DNA of 64,000 bases from assembly GCA_003550325.1 (NCBI GenBank), contig QKWP01000341.1:56621-120620 (forward strand), read 5' to 3'. Position 1 is the first letter of the stretch. Every line of letters begins with the position of its first letter. Below, in pieces: positions 34,533 to 46,825 of this stretch. The notes below the pieces were generated by a model. The model searched no databases, was not told the DNA's origin, and saw only the letters and a program-made list of their open reading frames with translations. This DNA comes from Gigaspora rosea (taxonomy: Eukaryota; Glomeromycota; Glomeromycetes; Diversisporales; Gigasporaceae). A program made the translations under genes and the position numbers.

Positions 34533-35199
34533 GACTTTTAATCACTCACAATATGCTAAAGATTTTTTCTTTTTTGCAAATACAGTAAAAATAGCCTATT
34601 TCGATTATATTCTATTCTTTGTTTAAACATTAACCGATATCAATATAAACAAAGAATACGTATATTATTAATTAAAAGCAATCCTCCTGAGTTAACTTGC
34701 AAAATCACCAAAGCTATGAGTAATACATTTTACGACAAGGCATAAATGAGTTGATATCACAATTCCCAAAATATAATAGATAACAAAATTTCTCGATAAA
34801 TTATTTATCTGTAACTACCATTTCTTGTGTATTAAGAATGATAGAAATACTTCATATCGAGGAATTAGGCCATCAGAAAATTAGTTTGATCGAGAAAAAT
34901 GAAAAGTTCAATCGGAAAATGACTGTCAGAAATATATCGTGTCAGAAAATAAAGTAGTCGATACTATGAGGTCAGAAAAGATGTTTAAGCATCAAGAAAT
35001 TGTGCAACAACGAATAATATATTTATTTATTAACAAAATTGCAATGATTAAGAAGTATCCTCACTTTAGCTTGAAAAATAAAATTTATTACAATGTTTTG
35101 ATCATTTTATTCATTAACGTGTGATGTTTAACATACAGTAACTATTGTCCTTTTTTTTTTTTTTTTTTAACTATGCTATTCAAATATAAACATTTTTTA
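34533..35199. other. AT-rich spacer, nothing recognised
   Basis: No motif of a known gene. A plus-strand frame at 34939-35124 has the base composition of the background. Confidence 0.45.
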
Positions 35200-35207
35200 G
35201 AGGTAAG

Positions 35208-36325
35208 TAGGGTTCTGCAAACCCGGCACATGCCTATGCAAAAAGAGGGCATTTAAGGCACGGACATAACTTGACTTTAAATTCTAGGGCACCGGCACAA
35301 GTAATGGCATTAGTATTAGTGCCCGGCACTGTGCCAATAGTGCTAGATATATATTACATATTTATACGATCAATTAATAAAATCAATTTTACGATCATTT
35401 ATTAAAATAATAGTTGCACGTATATGCAGTGCATATTGTAATATATTTATTATAATTTAACAAGTTTGTATATGTAAAGTAATATCATCATTTTTAAGAA
35501 TTATTTTTATATGGCTCTGTCATTTGTAACCTTAAAACCAGCACGAGAAAAAGCTCTTTCGGTAGCAACACTAGAAGGTTGCATACTAAGAAAGTCTGAC
35601 CAAGAATAGGAAATCGGGTTGATATAATTTCCAACTTAGCACAAGCAAATATGATGAACGATATAATGACGCAGTAAAATCAATTATATAATCTTTACGC
35701 AATAGTTAAAGACATTCAGAAATAAAGTATAATGAACAATATTATTCAATTTTATTGTTATTTTAGTTAGTCAATTTAATTATACTATTACTTTATCAAG
35801 CAAGATGGAAAGCAATATTATAGTATTGTTCGATTTTTAATTTCTTTATAACCTTCTATATATAGAACAAACTCATGTCGATTAGAAGTACAGTAGCAAT
35901 CGGCTCTTAGAGTGAATAGAAGTGAAAATAAAAACAAAATTATTGATATATATTATATTTCATAAACAATTCAGTAAAAATTAAGTTTTGAACTTTCGTC
36001 AGGTGGCTTATTATATATATATACAAATACGAGTTATCAGTTATGGCGTGGTTAATAATTAAATAAAAGATAGTAGAACCTAGTAAAGGAAAAAAAAAGA
36101 ATATGATTTAAAATAAATGAAAAAGTGTAAAGTGTCGGGAATGCTCGATCAATCTAAATTAGCCTATCTATTCAATGTATTCTTATAACACACGCACTGG
36201 CACTGTTCGGGCACAACAAAAAAAAGATGGCAGGCACTTAGGGCACTATCATTTTGCCCGGCATAGTGCCAACAGTGCCTGGCATAGTGCCATTTGTACC
36301 CGGCACATTTACTTGCAGAACCCTA
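35208..36325. mobile_element. hAT element, 1118 bp, internally deleted
   Basis: The inverted ends are tagggttctgcaaacccggc and acttgcagaaccctagtt-like (gcagaaccctA), with the 8-bp target duplication GAGGTAAG (35200-35207, 36326-36333). Subterminal direct repeats of the ggcactgtgccaa and cccggcatagtgcc type lie near both ends. A remnant of the transposase dimerisation domain sits inside, which makes the superfamily assignment firm. Confidence 0.92.
35500..35660 (-). pseudogene. hAT transposase C-terminal dimerisation domain remnant
   Basis: On the minus strand the frame reads ISYSWSDFLSMQPSSVATER followed by AFSRAGFKVTNDRA. This is the hAT dimerisation signature (L-S-x-x-x-x-S-x-A-x-E-R-x-F-S). 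Sequence before and after is degraded, and the DDE catalytic core is absent, so the element cannot mobilise itself. It shows that the parent of this element was an autonomous hAT. Confidence 0.8.
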
Positions 36326-36399
36326 GAGGTAAGCTATTATTTATATATAATATAGATTGATCGATAATATTTCTAGAAAGATTTAAAGAGGTTATAGCA

Positions 36400-37250
36400 G
36401 TGTTCTGATGAATTGCCACAGCCATTGCGCTTCCTACCTCAGAAAAAGTTTATTATGACAAATGTTATTTTTATAAAGAGGTGCATATTACGAATGTTAT
36501 TTGTCCGAAGATCTAGATAAGTCAGAGATATTATTTATGCCAATAGCTATAGCTATTGCCTTACCTCCTTCAGGGCCAAGTTTATTATTATAAAAACCAA
36601 ATAAATTAAATAATTGTTTTTATAAAGAGCAGTTTCCCACCTTTGAGTCAAATTTATTACCTAAAAGTATAAATGAGTGAAAGCATTGTTCCAAAAAGTC
36701 TTTTCGATCGCTTTTTCTGCAACATGCAAAGCTGATTATTCCTAATATTCAAAGAAGTCAGAGCAATGTTTACATAAAGAACTGCCACTAAAGCTTTCCA
36801 CCTGTTGTAATTAATTCAATTAAGGAAGCGTTCTTATAAAGAGCTTCCACTAGAACATTCCTTCCTTCAGGATCGAATTGATTATTATAAAGAGGTTAGA
36901 GTTTTAAGAACTTTAGTAATTGTTTTACTTCCTTAATAACCAAGTTGATTAGAACCAAGTTTTAAGAAGGTCATAGTAGTGTTTTTATGAATGCCTCAAA
37001 TGTCTCAACTAATGCTTTACCCATACATAACCAAGATGACTATTCAAAATGCTAAAAGAATTGAGAATAGTATTCTACAAAGGACTTTTCTAATTCTTTC
37101 ACAAGTTTAGAATAAAGCTGATATTTCTTATAAAAGCTTCTCTGTTACATTTCCAATTTCGGTATCAAATGATTATTATAAAGGCTCAACTGTTTGAAAA
37201 GTTGTCGCATAGTTTCCGAAGAACACTTTCATTTGATAAGGGAAATGTTA
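36400..37250 (-). pseudogene. LRR (RNI-type) gene relic, copy 1
   Basis: Minus-strand fragments such as LYNNHLIPKLEM, EGRNVLVEALYKNAS and PLYNNQFDPEGR repeat at roughly 28-residue spacing. They match the LGSEGGKALADALCKN type of LRR seen at 14932-15370. Stops and frame changes are frequent, and no complete repeat run survives. The second copy is at 57690-58190. It lies just downstream, in gene direction, of the kinase array, so the two may once have belonged to one locus. Confidence 0.55.
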
Positions 37251-38067
37251 ATTGATAACGGCTTGTATCAAGAGACAAAAGGTGCAAATAAATGTGGGGG
37301 ATGTATTTTGAACGACTCCTGTTATGATACTATCGGGCAGAAATTACGACGGTGATTATATTGTTGGGAGGTACCGTAGCAATGGAGAGTCTGCAAAATT
37401 AATTGAAAGAATCAGATAATAAATGAGTATAGATTTATTAATTTTCACCAAAGTTCCCATTGGACGAGACAAATTACGTTGCTGATAAGAGCGTCTAAAA
37501 TTTTACGTAACACTTTTATTAAAAGATTATTAAAAAATTTTTACGTTTGGTACCAAAGTTTGCTTCTTTGAATTTAGCGCTTTTTTTTTTAAAAAAAAAG
37601 TTTTTTGTAAATACACTTGATTAATAATTTTATCGAATATTGATTGTATCAGTATAAGCAAAATGAGCTTGAGACATTTTAAGTGTTAATTATTTTTTGA
37701 AGTAAAAATTACGGCCTAGAATATGGTTGAATAAAGGTGGGGATATTTTAAATTGCAAGAAAGTTTTAAATTTAGGTCTCTCAGCAAATTTTAATCTATT
37801 GGAAATAAAGTACCGATCAAAAAAATTTCTTGAAGAGTAGTTGAAGCACTTATTTTCAGTAATGTTTTCGAATATTTTTGATTTATTTTTATTAGAGAAA
37901 GAACTTTGAATGTGTATAAATAAACAAATATATATATTTATATTATATATTCTTATTTTCGTTAGTGTTTTTGATATTTTCGATTCATTTTTACAAATAA
38001 ATAATAATTTCGCTTCATTTTGCAAACAAAAATATTTTAATTTTTTTATTTTATTTTTGTCAACTAG
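36705..38067. repeat. Segmental duplication copy 1, LRR side (partner 57690-59030)
   Basis: Long shared runs include agaactgccactaaagct, gcctcaaatgtctcaactaa, tgctttacccatacataacc and tacgttgctgataagagcg, in the same orientation. The offset to copy 2 is about 20.9 kb here and about 17.65 kb for the kinase array; the difference equals the 3.3 kb insertion at 38068-41380. Confidence 0.85.
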
Positions 38068-38143
38068 CAATTGCAAGTATGGCGGGCGACTTCGTCGCCC
38101 GCTTGAGAAAATATTAACATATTGTTGTTGCTAAAGAAAATTT

Positions 38144-38338
38144 TGTTATCAGGCTTACAATCATATTTTATGTTCAGTTTGTTCCCAAAGTATCATCTCG
38201 AAAAAATCCATTATTGGGATTTTTCTTATATTTTGCCAAGTTTGTTACAAAAATAATTGAAATTTCAATAATAGATTTTCTATAGATGATATTTAGAGAT
38301 CAAACTGGACATGAAATATAATTAGAAGCTTGATAACA
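38144..38338. mobile_element. MITE, 195 bp, ~65-bp inverted ends
   Basis: The left end tgttatcaggcttacaatca...cagtttgttc pairs with the right end gatcaaactggac...agaagcttgataaca. No matching target duplication was identified. Confidence 0.7.
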
Positions 38339-39044
38339 GGTTTATCCTTGGTAGTGCTCATATTACGTGACAGAAATATTATTAATAGGAGAGTTTGAAG
38401 AATAGTTAACTTAGTGTATTTTGCGGCATTCACCTAAATAAGTTTTAGGGGCATGCACTATTTTAGTGAGTAATACAAATTCTTTAAGAAGAAATGGCCA
38501 ATAAAAGAGTGCAAATTGAATCTTCTGGATTAGCCTGACATAGAGATGGGTTTCATGCGTGCGCATGATTCCTCAATCATGCGCATTAATGCGCATGTTT
38601 CCGAATCATGCGCATTTTATCCCATCAAAATTTTATATAGAAAAGTTAAATATAAAATAAGTATAATTAACATTCTAATCTATCTATATACTTCAATTCT
38701 AAGTCTGTTCGCTTTAATATTTTTATTGGTCGTATCCGAAAAATGTGACTTAAATATAGGAAAACTAACAGAAATACGTAAGATGATTATGACTATTATC
38801 ATGGTCGAGTAATTATTATAACATTCGAGTAATTATTATATCATTTTTTAATTCCCTTATTAACGCCCTTAAACGACACAATATCGTGAACGTGAATTTT
38901 CTAAATTTACTTTTGTTGTTTGATTGCCTAATATTTACAAACTATTTTGGGCTAAAAAAGTTCAAATTTGAAAACGTTTTGTATAATGGTCTCAAGTTCA
39001 AAAATAAGAACAAGTGCAAGAACACGACAAATGCTCTATGCAGA

Positions 39045-39187
39045 TAAACATATGATTAATAAAAAAATAGTGAATATATTAGTAAAAAAAATAGTGAATA
39101 TATTAATAAAAAAAACAGTGAATATATTAATAAAAAAAAATAGTGAATATATTAATAAATAAATAGTGAATATATTAATAAAAAAAT
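39045..39187. repeat. AT-rich tandem repeat running into the gap
   Basis: The unit aaaaaatagtgaatatattaat, about 20-23 bp, occurs at least five times with small variation and runs to the first N. Confidence 0.85.
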
Positions 39188-39958
39188 NNNNNNNNNNNNN
39201 NNNNNNNNNNNNNNNNNNNNNNNNNNNNNNNNNNNNNNNNNNNNNNNNNNNNNNNNNNNNNNNNNNNNNNNNNNNNNNNNNNNNNNNNNNNNNNNNNNNN
39301 NNNNNNNNNNNNNNNNNNNNNNNNNNNNNNNNNNNNNNNNNNNNNNNNNNNNNNNNNNNNNNNNNNNNNNNNNNNNNNNNNNNNNNNNNNNNNNNNNNNN
39401 NNNNNNNNNNNNNNNNNNNNNNNNNNNNNNNNNNNNNNNNNNNNNNNNNNNNNNNNNNNNNNNNNNNNNNNNNNNNNNNNNNNNNNNNNNNNNNNNNNNN
39501 NNNNNNNNNNNNNNNNNNNNNNNNNNNNNNNNNNNNNNNNNNNNNNNNNNNNNNNNNNNNNNNNNNNNNNNNNNNNNNNNNNNNNNNNNNNNNNNNNNNN
39601 NNNNNNNNNNNNNNNNNNNNNNNNNNNNNNNNNNNNNNNNNNNNNNNNNNNNNNNNNNNNNNNNNNNNNNNNNNNNNNNNNNNNNNNNNNNNNNNNNNNN
39701 NNNNNNNNNNNNNNNNNNNNNNNNNNNNNNNNNNNNNNNNNNNNNNNNNNNNNNNNNNNNNNNNNNNNNNNNNNNNNNNNNNNNNNNNNNNNNNNNNNNN
39801 NNNNNNNNNNNNNNNNNNNNNNNNNNNNNNNNNNNNNNNNNNNNNNNNNNNNNNNNNNNNNNNNNNNNNNNNNNNNNNNNNNNNNNNNNNNNNNNNNNNN
39901 NNNNNNNNNNNNNNNNNNNNNNNNNNNNNNNNNNNNNNNNNNNNNNNNNNNNNNNNNN
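39188..39958. other. Assembly gap (771 N)
   Basis: All bases are N. The gap begins inside a tandem repeat, which probably caused the assembly break. Confidence 1.
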
Positions 39959-40601
39959 GTTCAGTAACAGAATTTTTTTGTGCAATTCAATGCAAACTAA
40001 CTCAACATATTTATGAATATTATATAATGCGAATTTACAGATTTTAATTAATTTTCTAAAGTTTTATACAAAGCTCCCGTGGCGGTCAGGTGTCAAATTA
40101 TATAAGATAAGCAACGATGAAGTTTACAATTAGCTAATTTGTAAAAATTTATATATATAGACAAAATCTGATTTTAGTTTCAATATGTAGTATCTTTATT
40201 TAGATATATTATCAATAATAAAGATAAAAAAATTTTTTTATCATAAGATATCATGCGCATTAATGCGCATTTTTCCCATCTCTACACTCAACCTGTTAAT
40301 CATCCGCCAATCAATACTACCCATGAATTCACAGATATGCATATCCGCAAAATCAAGTAATAGTGTTGAATGCCAGTTTAGATATCAAGTTAGGTAGCAT
40401 TCAAATCACGCCTTTTTTTTCTCCAACAACAACCAACCAACTAAAAAAAGCGTCACCTTAAAATTTATCTTTACCAGTTATTTATTAATTATCGGCGATT
40501 TTATTTATTAAATTAATTAATTAAAAAAATTTCATTGGCTAATAATACAAATACGGGTAACTCAGATTGAAGTAATTAATGAGCTTCACTACAGTCTTTT
40601 G

Positions 40602-40756
40602 TAAAGACGGGCATCTCGCACCTAGCAGTGACGTTTGCTTAATCGTCACATATTATAAATTATGCAAACATTGATATCCAATGTGATTTTCATAACATCG
40701 ATCATGTAACAATTAAGCACACATCACTGACAAGTGCAAGATGCCCACCTCAAGTC
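40602..40756. mobile_element. MITE, ~150 bp
   Basis: The inverted ends gggcatctcgcacctagcag and ctgacaagtgcaagatgccc continue into tttgcttaat/attaagca. A 7-bp AGTCTTT occurs just outside on both sides (40592 and 40753 regions), a possible but imperfect target duplication. Confidence 0.6.
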
Positions 40757-41109
40757 TTTCGCTGCAAATTTTGACGATCACTGATTATCAATTAATCAAA
40801 CCGGCAAAAAATCCAGAGTAAAAAAGCGCAAAAATTCAAATAAATAAAAAAATAAGTACAAATCAAGGCCAAACCATTCAAAAAATGACAAGAAAGGTCC
40901 TATTCACATCAACTTGACATTGTGCACACACGAAACATACCGATAGTAACTTCTAGGTTCCTGAATCGTATCATATCTGAATCGTATCAGTCTGAACTGT
41001 TCTGATCCGTTCCGTTCAGTATCTAAGTAACTATAAAAATGAAAAACAAAAATTTCCTTTTACGGAATTAGAAGGAAATTAAGCCTGTCGATCTCACGTA
41101 GAAACTATT

Positions 41110-41264
41110 TAGGGATGGAAAAAAAAACAGTTTTAAACACTTTTTCACCGATTTAAAACATGTGATAATTAAAAGCCCGAATAGTTAAAATTGTTTTTAA
41201 ATATATTAAGAACATAATCTTCACCTGTTTTTAATTACGTAATAAAAAACATTTTCCATCCCTA
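41110..41264. mobile_element. hAT-type MITE, 155 bp
   Basis: The inverted ends are tagggatggaaaa and ttttccatcccta, flanked by the perfect 8-bp target duplication AAACTATT (41102-41109, 41265-41272). Confidence 0.92.
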
Positions 41265-41533
41265 AAACTATTACACAGCATAAACATAAACAGAACTAAC
41301 ATTACACAATATAGGCACAACAGGCAAAAAGAATTACACCGCACAAACAAATAAGGAAAAAAGAATCCGGCAAAAACATACTAGTCGATTTTTTTCAACT
41401 AACAATTTTGATCACAACATGTGACTGGTGTCACGCTGGATTTGCTCAAAAATTCAATTAAATTTCGGGATGCCAAGTATCAAAACATCACACTAAGTAC
41501 GTAAATAGGACTTCTGTTTAACGATTGGAACAC

Positions 41534-44500
41534 CTAATCGCGTGTGGTATATGATCCCTGATCAGTTTTCAGCCTTTTTGATCTGTGACTTACCGTTACA
41601 TCAACTGGAATTTCAGAGGAATGGAACCTACATCTATAACCAAAGATTACTTTAAATGATTAATAACTTTAACGATATTATGTGGTATATAATCACTCAT
41701 GCCATATATTTCATGTTGGTTGCTTCTTTTTTTATATTGTTGAGCAATATCATGTGTATTAATAAATTTACTCGCATATTGGTTCAAAGTTATTGCAAGC
41801 TCTGGAATTCTCATATCAGCAATCATAAATTCGTTAATTATTTGTAATTTTTTATTAAATTCGTCAATTTCATTAAATTCATCCGGTTTATTAAATTTAT
41901 CGAGTTCATCGGATTTATTAAGTTCATCAGATTCATCAAATTCATTGGATTCCTTCACAAAACTATGCCATTCCGTGAGCTTATCACGAATTGTTTCAGC
42001 AGTAGGTCATTTCTGCAAGTCTGGATCCATGCATAATTTTGCCAATTAAATATAGCAGCTAGGAGTTTCTAAAGCAAATGCAGGCCTCTTTCCATTGCAA
42101 ATTTCTAATGCAAGTTCAATATCAAATGGACGTTCACAAAATGGATACATTCCAGTAGTCACCTCGGCCATTATAATGCCAAAACTATAAATATCGGCTG
42201 CTGGTGTATATTTCCGACCTAATAAAATCTCAGGGGCAATATAAGGCATAACACCATAAATTCCAACTTTCAACATGTGTTCTTCATTCTTTCTGGATAA
42301 TCCTAAATCTGCAATATAAGATTTTAAAGAACCAAGCCATGATTCTTCTTCATGCTGTAAAATATTTCCGCAGTGAATATCACAATGGATATATCCTGCT
42401 TTGTGAATTTTGAATAAATCCTTTGAAATATCAATTAATAATGATAATTTATCTTCCCAAGTAAGCTCTTCAAAATTTAATGTTAGATAATTATGAAGGT
42501 CTCCTTTATTAGCATATTGAAAAATCATCATATATTCTTTCGTTTCTGTATTTTGAGTAAGTCCATAAACTTCGAGTCTGCTACCACTTAATCGGCAATA
42601 CATATGATTTTTAAACTAATAAAATAAAATTTACGTAAATTAGAGATATTATTCGCCATAGACAATAAATGAATTATAATATTAACTTACTTCTCTTAGA
42701 AAATCATTAGAATTTGTTTTTGATCCAGGTAAAGTCTTGAGCGCTACCCTAATAGATTGTGAAGCGTTTTGTTGCAAATTTGCTAAAAATACAGTACCAA
42801 ATCCTCCTTCACTAATCTCTTTTATGACATTTAATTTATTAAACGGAATCCATTCGATTACTTTCTTATGCTCAGTTGCATTAATTTGAAACTCTTTAAT
42901 ACAATCATCAATATCTTTATTACCACTTGTCCATTCCCGAGTTATTATATAAGGATCACATGACTGACACCAATTTATTGAAGTATTAAATCGATTACAA
43001 TTTGTACATTTGCCATGCCAATAGTGTCTTTTAGAAGCCAGAACATTATTATCGTTATTATTAATTGTGCTTTCGAATACAATCATATATTCGCCAGTAA
43101 TTTCGAACTGCGTAATTCCGTATGTTTTAGTTACATCATTTTCTATTTCCATTTGATTTGTAAACTTGCAAAATGAATAAAATATAAACAACATTAATAT
43201 CTTTGGCGTAATGTGAATTAATTATGACATAATATTTTAGCTTACGTCTTTCAGAAAATCTATCAAATTCTGCGAATCAGATAAAGCTTTGAGCTCAACC
43301 GAACATGGTAGTGTACGTGACTGTGCGCTATTTAAAATTAATCGTTTACCATCTAACCAAATTGCCTGAAATCTAGGACCAAATTTATCATTACTAATCT
43401 TTTGAATGTTATCTAGTCTGTTAAAAGGAATCCATTCAATCACGTTCTCATATTCGGTGGCCTTAAGCTGAAATTCTTTAATACAATCATCAATATTTTT
43501 GTTTCCACTTGTCCATCCTTCAGTCGTACTTTTAGGATCACATGATTGGCACCAAGCTTTAGATGTATTATATCGGTGGCAATATGAACATTCTTTATAT
43601 CCTTAGAAATCATACATTAACAGCAAATATTCATTAGTAGCTGTATTCTGAGTTAGCCCACAAACTTTATGTTTACTATTCTTTATATACAGTAGTTCTT
43701 AAACTTATTAGTTAATAACTAGGTAAATATAATTTATAAGTACGCAAAAAAAAAAGATACACATAATAATAATAAATAAAATAAATTTTATCTTAAATCT
43801 TACATCGTCTAACGGATCCATTGAATCCTGAGAATTAGACAATGGTTTAAGTGTGATTATACATGGTTGTGTACGTGATTGTGTGTGTTGACCCCGATAT
43901 CCAGAAACATCTCGTATGCCGTCTAACCATTTTGCTAAAAATTCGTCACCATTCTCTTGAATAATACCTAATCTATTAAAAGGAATCCACTCTATCACAT
44001 TCTCATATTTTGTGGTTTTAAGTTGAAATTCTTTAATGCAATCATCAATAGTCTTATTTCCACTTGTCCATCCTTCAGCGCTCTGTGAGGGTCACGTCTG
44101 GCACCAAGCTGGAGATGTGTTATATCTTTTACAGTGTGCACATTTTCCATTTATTTCAAGTCTTTCAGAATGAAATTTGTCAAATACTAAAATATAATCA
44201 TTAGTAGCTTTGTTCTGAGTTAGCCCATATACTTTATGTTGGTGATCCTTTACATAATTCTTAAACTTATTAAATATGTATATATTAGTGCATAAAAAAA
44301 TTGATACACATAATCAATATAGATTTTTTTATTTTACCTCTTTTGACAAATCCATTGAATTCTGAGAACTATTCAATATTTTAAGGTCAATTATGTATGG
44401 CATCGTACGTGATTGTGTGTTTTCATAGTTTTCATACCATCCTGAAATCATTCGTATGCCATCCCACCAAGTCGCCAAAAATTCATTACCATTTTGTTGA

Positions 44501-46387
44501 ATATCATCTAGTCTGTTAAAAGGAATCCATTCAATCACATCTTCATATTCTGTGTCTTTAGGTTGAAATTCTTTAATGCAATCATCGATATTCTTATTTC
44601 CACTTGTCCATCCTTGAGTTGTTATCTGAGGATCACATGTCTGACACAAAGCTTTAGATGTGTTATATCGATTACAATGTGTACATTTTCCATTATCATA
44701 ACCTCTTTTGGAATGAAATTTGTCAAATACCAACATATACTCATTAGTGTCTGTGTTTTGAGTTAGCCCATATACATTATGTCTGTTATCTTTTATAAAG
44801 TTCTTATTAAATGAATAAATATAAATACATATAAATAAAAATACACATAATGACAAAATAAATACAGATTTTATCTTATATCTTACCTCTTCCAACCGAT
44901 CCATTGAATTCAATGTTTTAAGTGTGATTATACATGGTTGTGTACGTGATTGTGTGTATGTCTCGTCTTCATCTTCAGAAATTATTCGTATGCCGTCTAA
45001 CCAAGTTGCTAAAAATTCGTCACCATTCTCTTGGATATTGTCTAGTCTATCAAAAAAGATCCATTCAATCACGTCTTCATATTCTGTGGCTTTAAGTTGA
45101 AATTCTTTAATGTAATGATCGATAATTTTATTTCCACTTGTCCATACTTGAACTGTTATCTGAGGGTCGCGTGTCTGGCACCAAGCTTGCGATGTGTTAT
45201 AACGATTACAATGTGCACATTTTCCATTTTTATCACTTCTTTTGGAATTATTAAATACCAACATATACTCATCAGTACCTACGTTTTGAGTTAGTCCATA
45301 TACTTTGTGTTTATTATCCTTTATAAAGTTCTCAAACTTAATTAAATAGATAAATATAAGTACAGATAAATAAAAATACACATAATAATAATAAAATATT
45401 AATATAAATTTTATCTTATATCTTACCTCTTCCAACAGATCCATTGAATTCAATATTTTAAGTGTAATTATATCTGGTGACGTACGTGATTTGAAATTAT
45501 TCGTATGCCATCTAGCCAAGTTGCTAAAAATTCATCATCATCCTTTTGAATATTGTCTAATCTATTAAAAGAGATCCATTCAATCACGTCTTCATATTCT
45601 GTGGCTTTAAGTTGAAATTCTTTAATGCAATGGTCGATAATTTTATTTCCACTTGTCCATCCTTGAGCTGTTATCTGAGGGTCACATGTCTGGCACCAAG
45701 CTGGCGATGTGTTATAACGATTACAATGTGCACATTTTCCATTTTTATCACTTCTTTTGGAATTATTAAATACCAACATATACTCATTAGTATCTACATT
45801 TTGAGTTAGTCCATATACTTTATGTTTGTTATCCTTTATAAAGTTCTTAAACTTAATTAAATAGATAAATATAAGTATAGATAAATAAAAATACACATAA
45901 TAATAACGATAATAAATAAATAGATAAATATATGAGTATATCTAAATAAAATACACATAAGAATAACGATTATAAATAAATATAGGTTTTTCTTATATAA
46001 TACCTCTTCCAACTGGTCCATTGAATTTTGAGGACTGTTCAATATCTTAAGTGTAATTCTATATGGTGGCGTACGTGATTGTGTGTATTCGTAATTATCA
46101 TGCATAGAAACTCGTATGCCATCTAACCAAGTTGCAAAAAATTCATCACCACTCTTTCGAATATTATCTAATCTATCAAAAGGTATCCACTCCATCACAT
46201 CTTCATACCCTGTGGCTTTAAGCTGAAATTCCTTAATACAATAATCGATAATTTTATTTCCACTTGTCCATCCCTGTGCTGTTTTCTGGGGGTCACATGT
46301 CTGGCACCAAGCCTTAGAAGTGTTATAAAGGTTACATTGTACACATTTTCCATACCCGCTAAATCTTTCAAAATTAACCTTTGACAT
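41534..46387 (-). pseudogene. Seven-module TKL kinase array, copy 1
   Basis: Minus-strand gene with exons M1 46004-46387, M2 45427-45851, M3 44887-45336, M4 44338-44802, M5 43804-44265, M6 43246-43703, M7 42691-43164, C-lobe 41679-42615 and last exon 41534-41627. Each M exon encodes YGLTQN...EYMLVF, a GKCxHCNRYNTS...WCQTCDP knuckle, GWTSGNKxIDDCIKEFQ, EWIPFNRL and a lysine strand (ITLK). All intact M exons are phase 0 at both ends. Only M7 keeps a true glycine loop (ISEGGFGTVFLAN, VALKTL). The C-lobe has YIHCDIHCGNIL, ADLGLSRKNE, MPYIAPEILL and ADIYSFGIIMAEV. Lesions: an indel in M2, a stop in M5 (TGA at the CQTC motif), a stop and indel in M6, two stops after LETPSCYI in the C-lobe exon, a lost donor (ATATCG for GTATCG) and a 10-bp deletion in the last exon. 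M1 starts with ATG (MSKVNFERF). Downstream M7 and the kinase core are otherwise well kept, so a truncated kinase could still be made. Confidence 0.8.
42691..43164 (-). other. Array 1 exon M7: knuckle plus intact kinase N-lobe
   Basis: The 474-bp exon begins FTNQMEIENDVTKTYGITQ after AG and ends NDFLRE before GTAAGT. It holds CTNCNRFNTSINWCQSCDP, EWTSGNKDIDDCIKEF, EWIPFNKLNVIKEI, the glycine loop and VALKTLPG. It has no stop. The equivalent exon in copy 2 carries a nonsense codon. Confidence 0.8.
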
Positions 46388-46825
46388 AATTGATTATGGG
46401 ATAAAGATAGTTTTTATAAGCTGAAAATCCATTATCGTTATGTAGCACGAATACTATTTCGGCTAAAACAGCTTGACTAATATATTAAGAAGATCCTAAT
46501 AAAAATCTAAAAAAACCGATAATATCAGCTAACCTACTGGAATTTTAATTTTAAGGGATGGTATCCGCACAAAAAGACAAAAAATACATTTAAATGTAAT
46601 TAAAAATGAAGATAAAGAATTTGAATAGTATTGCGTTAAAGTGTACCGGAAGTATGACGACCGTACATACTGTACAGTACCTACTACAATAAATGCTGAC
46701 AAAAGAAGAATACTTAGAGATAGAAGTTGACGGATATAAACATACCGCCATAGTAAAAATCGACGAAGTTCATAAAATTTTATCTCTTCATCTATATAGA
46801 GTTTTTTTTTGTCCAAAACAATATA
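46388..46825. other. Region upstream of array 1
   Basis: This should hold the promoter of the array, but no defined element can be chosen. A minus-strand frame (46529-46816) has no recognised motif and I do not call it. Confidence 0.35.

Larger units (their letters stand above)
38541..40284. mobile_element. hAT-like element containing the assembly gap
   Basis: The ends are tagagatgggtttcatgcg and cgcatttttcccatctcta, with subterminal atgcgcattaatgcgcat palindromes at both sides. The flanking 8-mers (gcctgaca and cactcaac) do not match, so either the ends have eroded or the two termini come from different copies. About 770 bases inside are unknown. Confidence 0.6.
38068..41380. other. 3.3 kb insertion in copy 1 of the segmental duplication
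   Basis: Copy 2 reads through the site as gccagctagtcgattttt, while copy 1 is interrupted between caactag (38061-38067) and ctagtcgattttt (41381 on). CTAG is present at both junctions. The left end of the insert holds a GC-rich hairpin (gcgggcgacttcgtcgcccgc, 38082-38103). Within the insert are three smaller TIR elements, the assembly gap and no recognisable gene. Confidence 0.7.

Noticed and set aside
34939-35124. Plus-strand 61-residue frame
   Set aside because: Composition matches AT background and no motif or splice context supports it.
39152-40047. Long open frames across 39188-39958
   Set aside because: They span unknown bases and have no evidence value.
44329-45519. A single 396-residue protein across two array units
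   Set aside because: It reads through an intron with good GTAAGATATAAG donor and TTAATTAAG acceptor that happens to lack a stop. The unit exons M3 and M4 explain it better.
44563-45809. Plus-strand frames MKFFNA...ISTCPSLSCYLR repeated in the kinase arrays
   Set aside because: They are antisense shadows of the minus-strand kinase units and repeat only because the units do.
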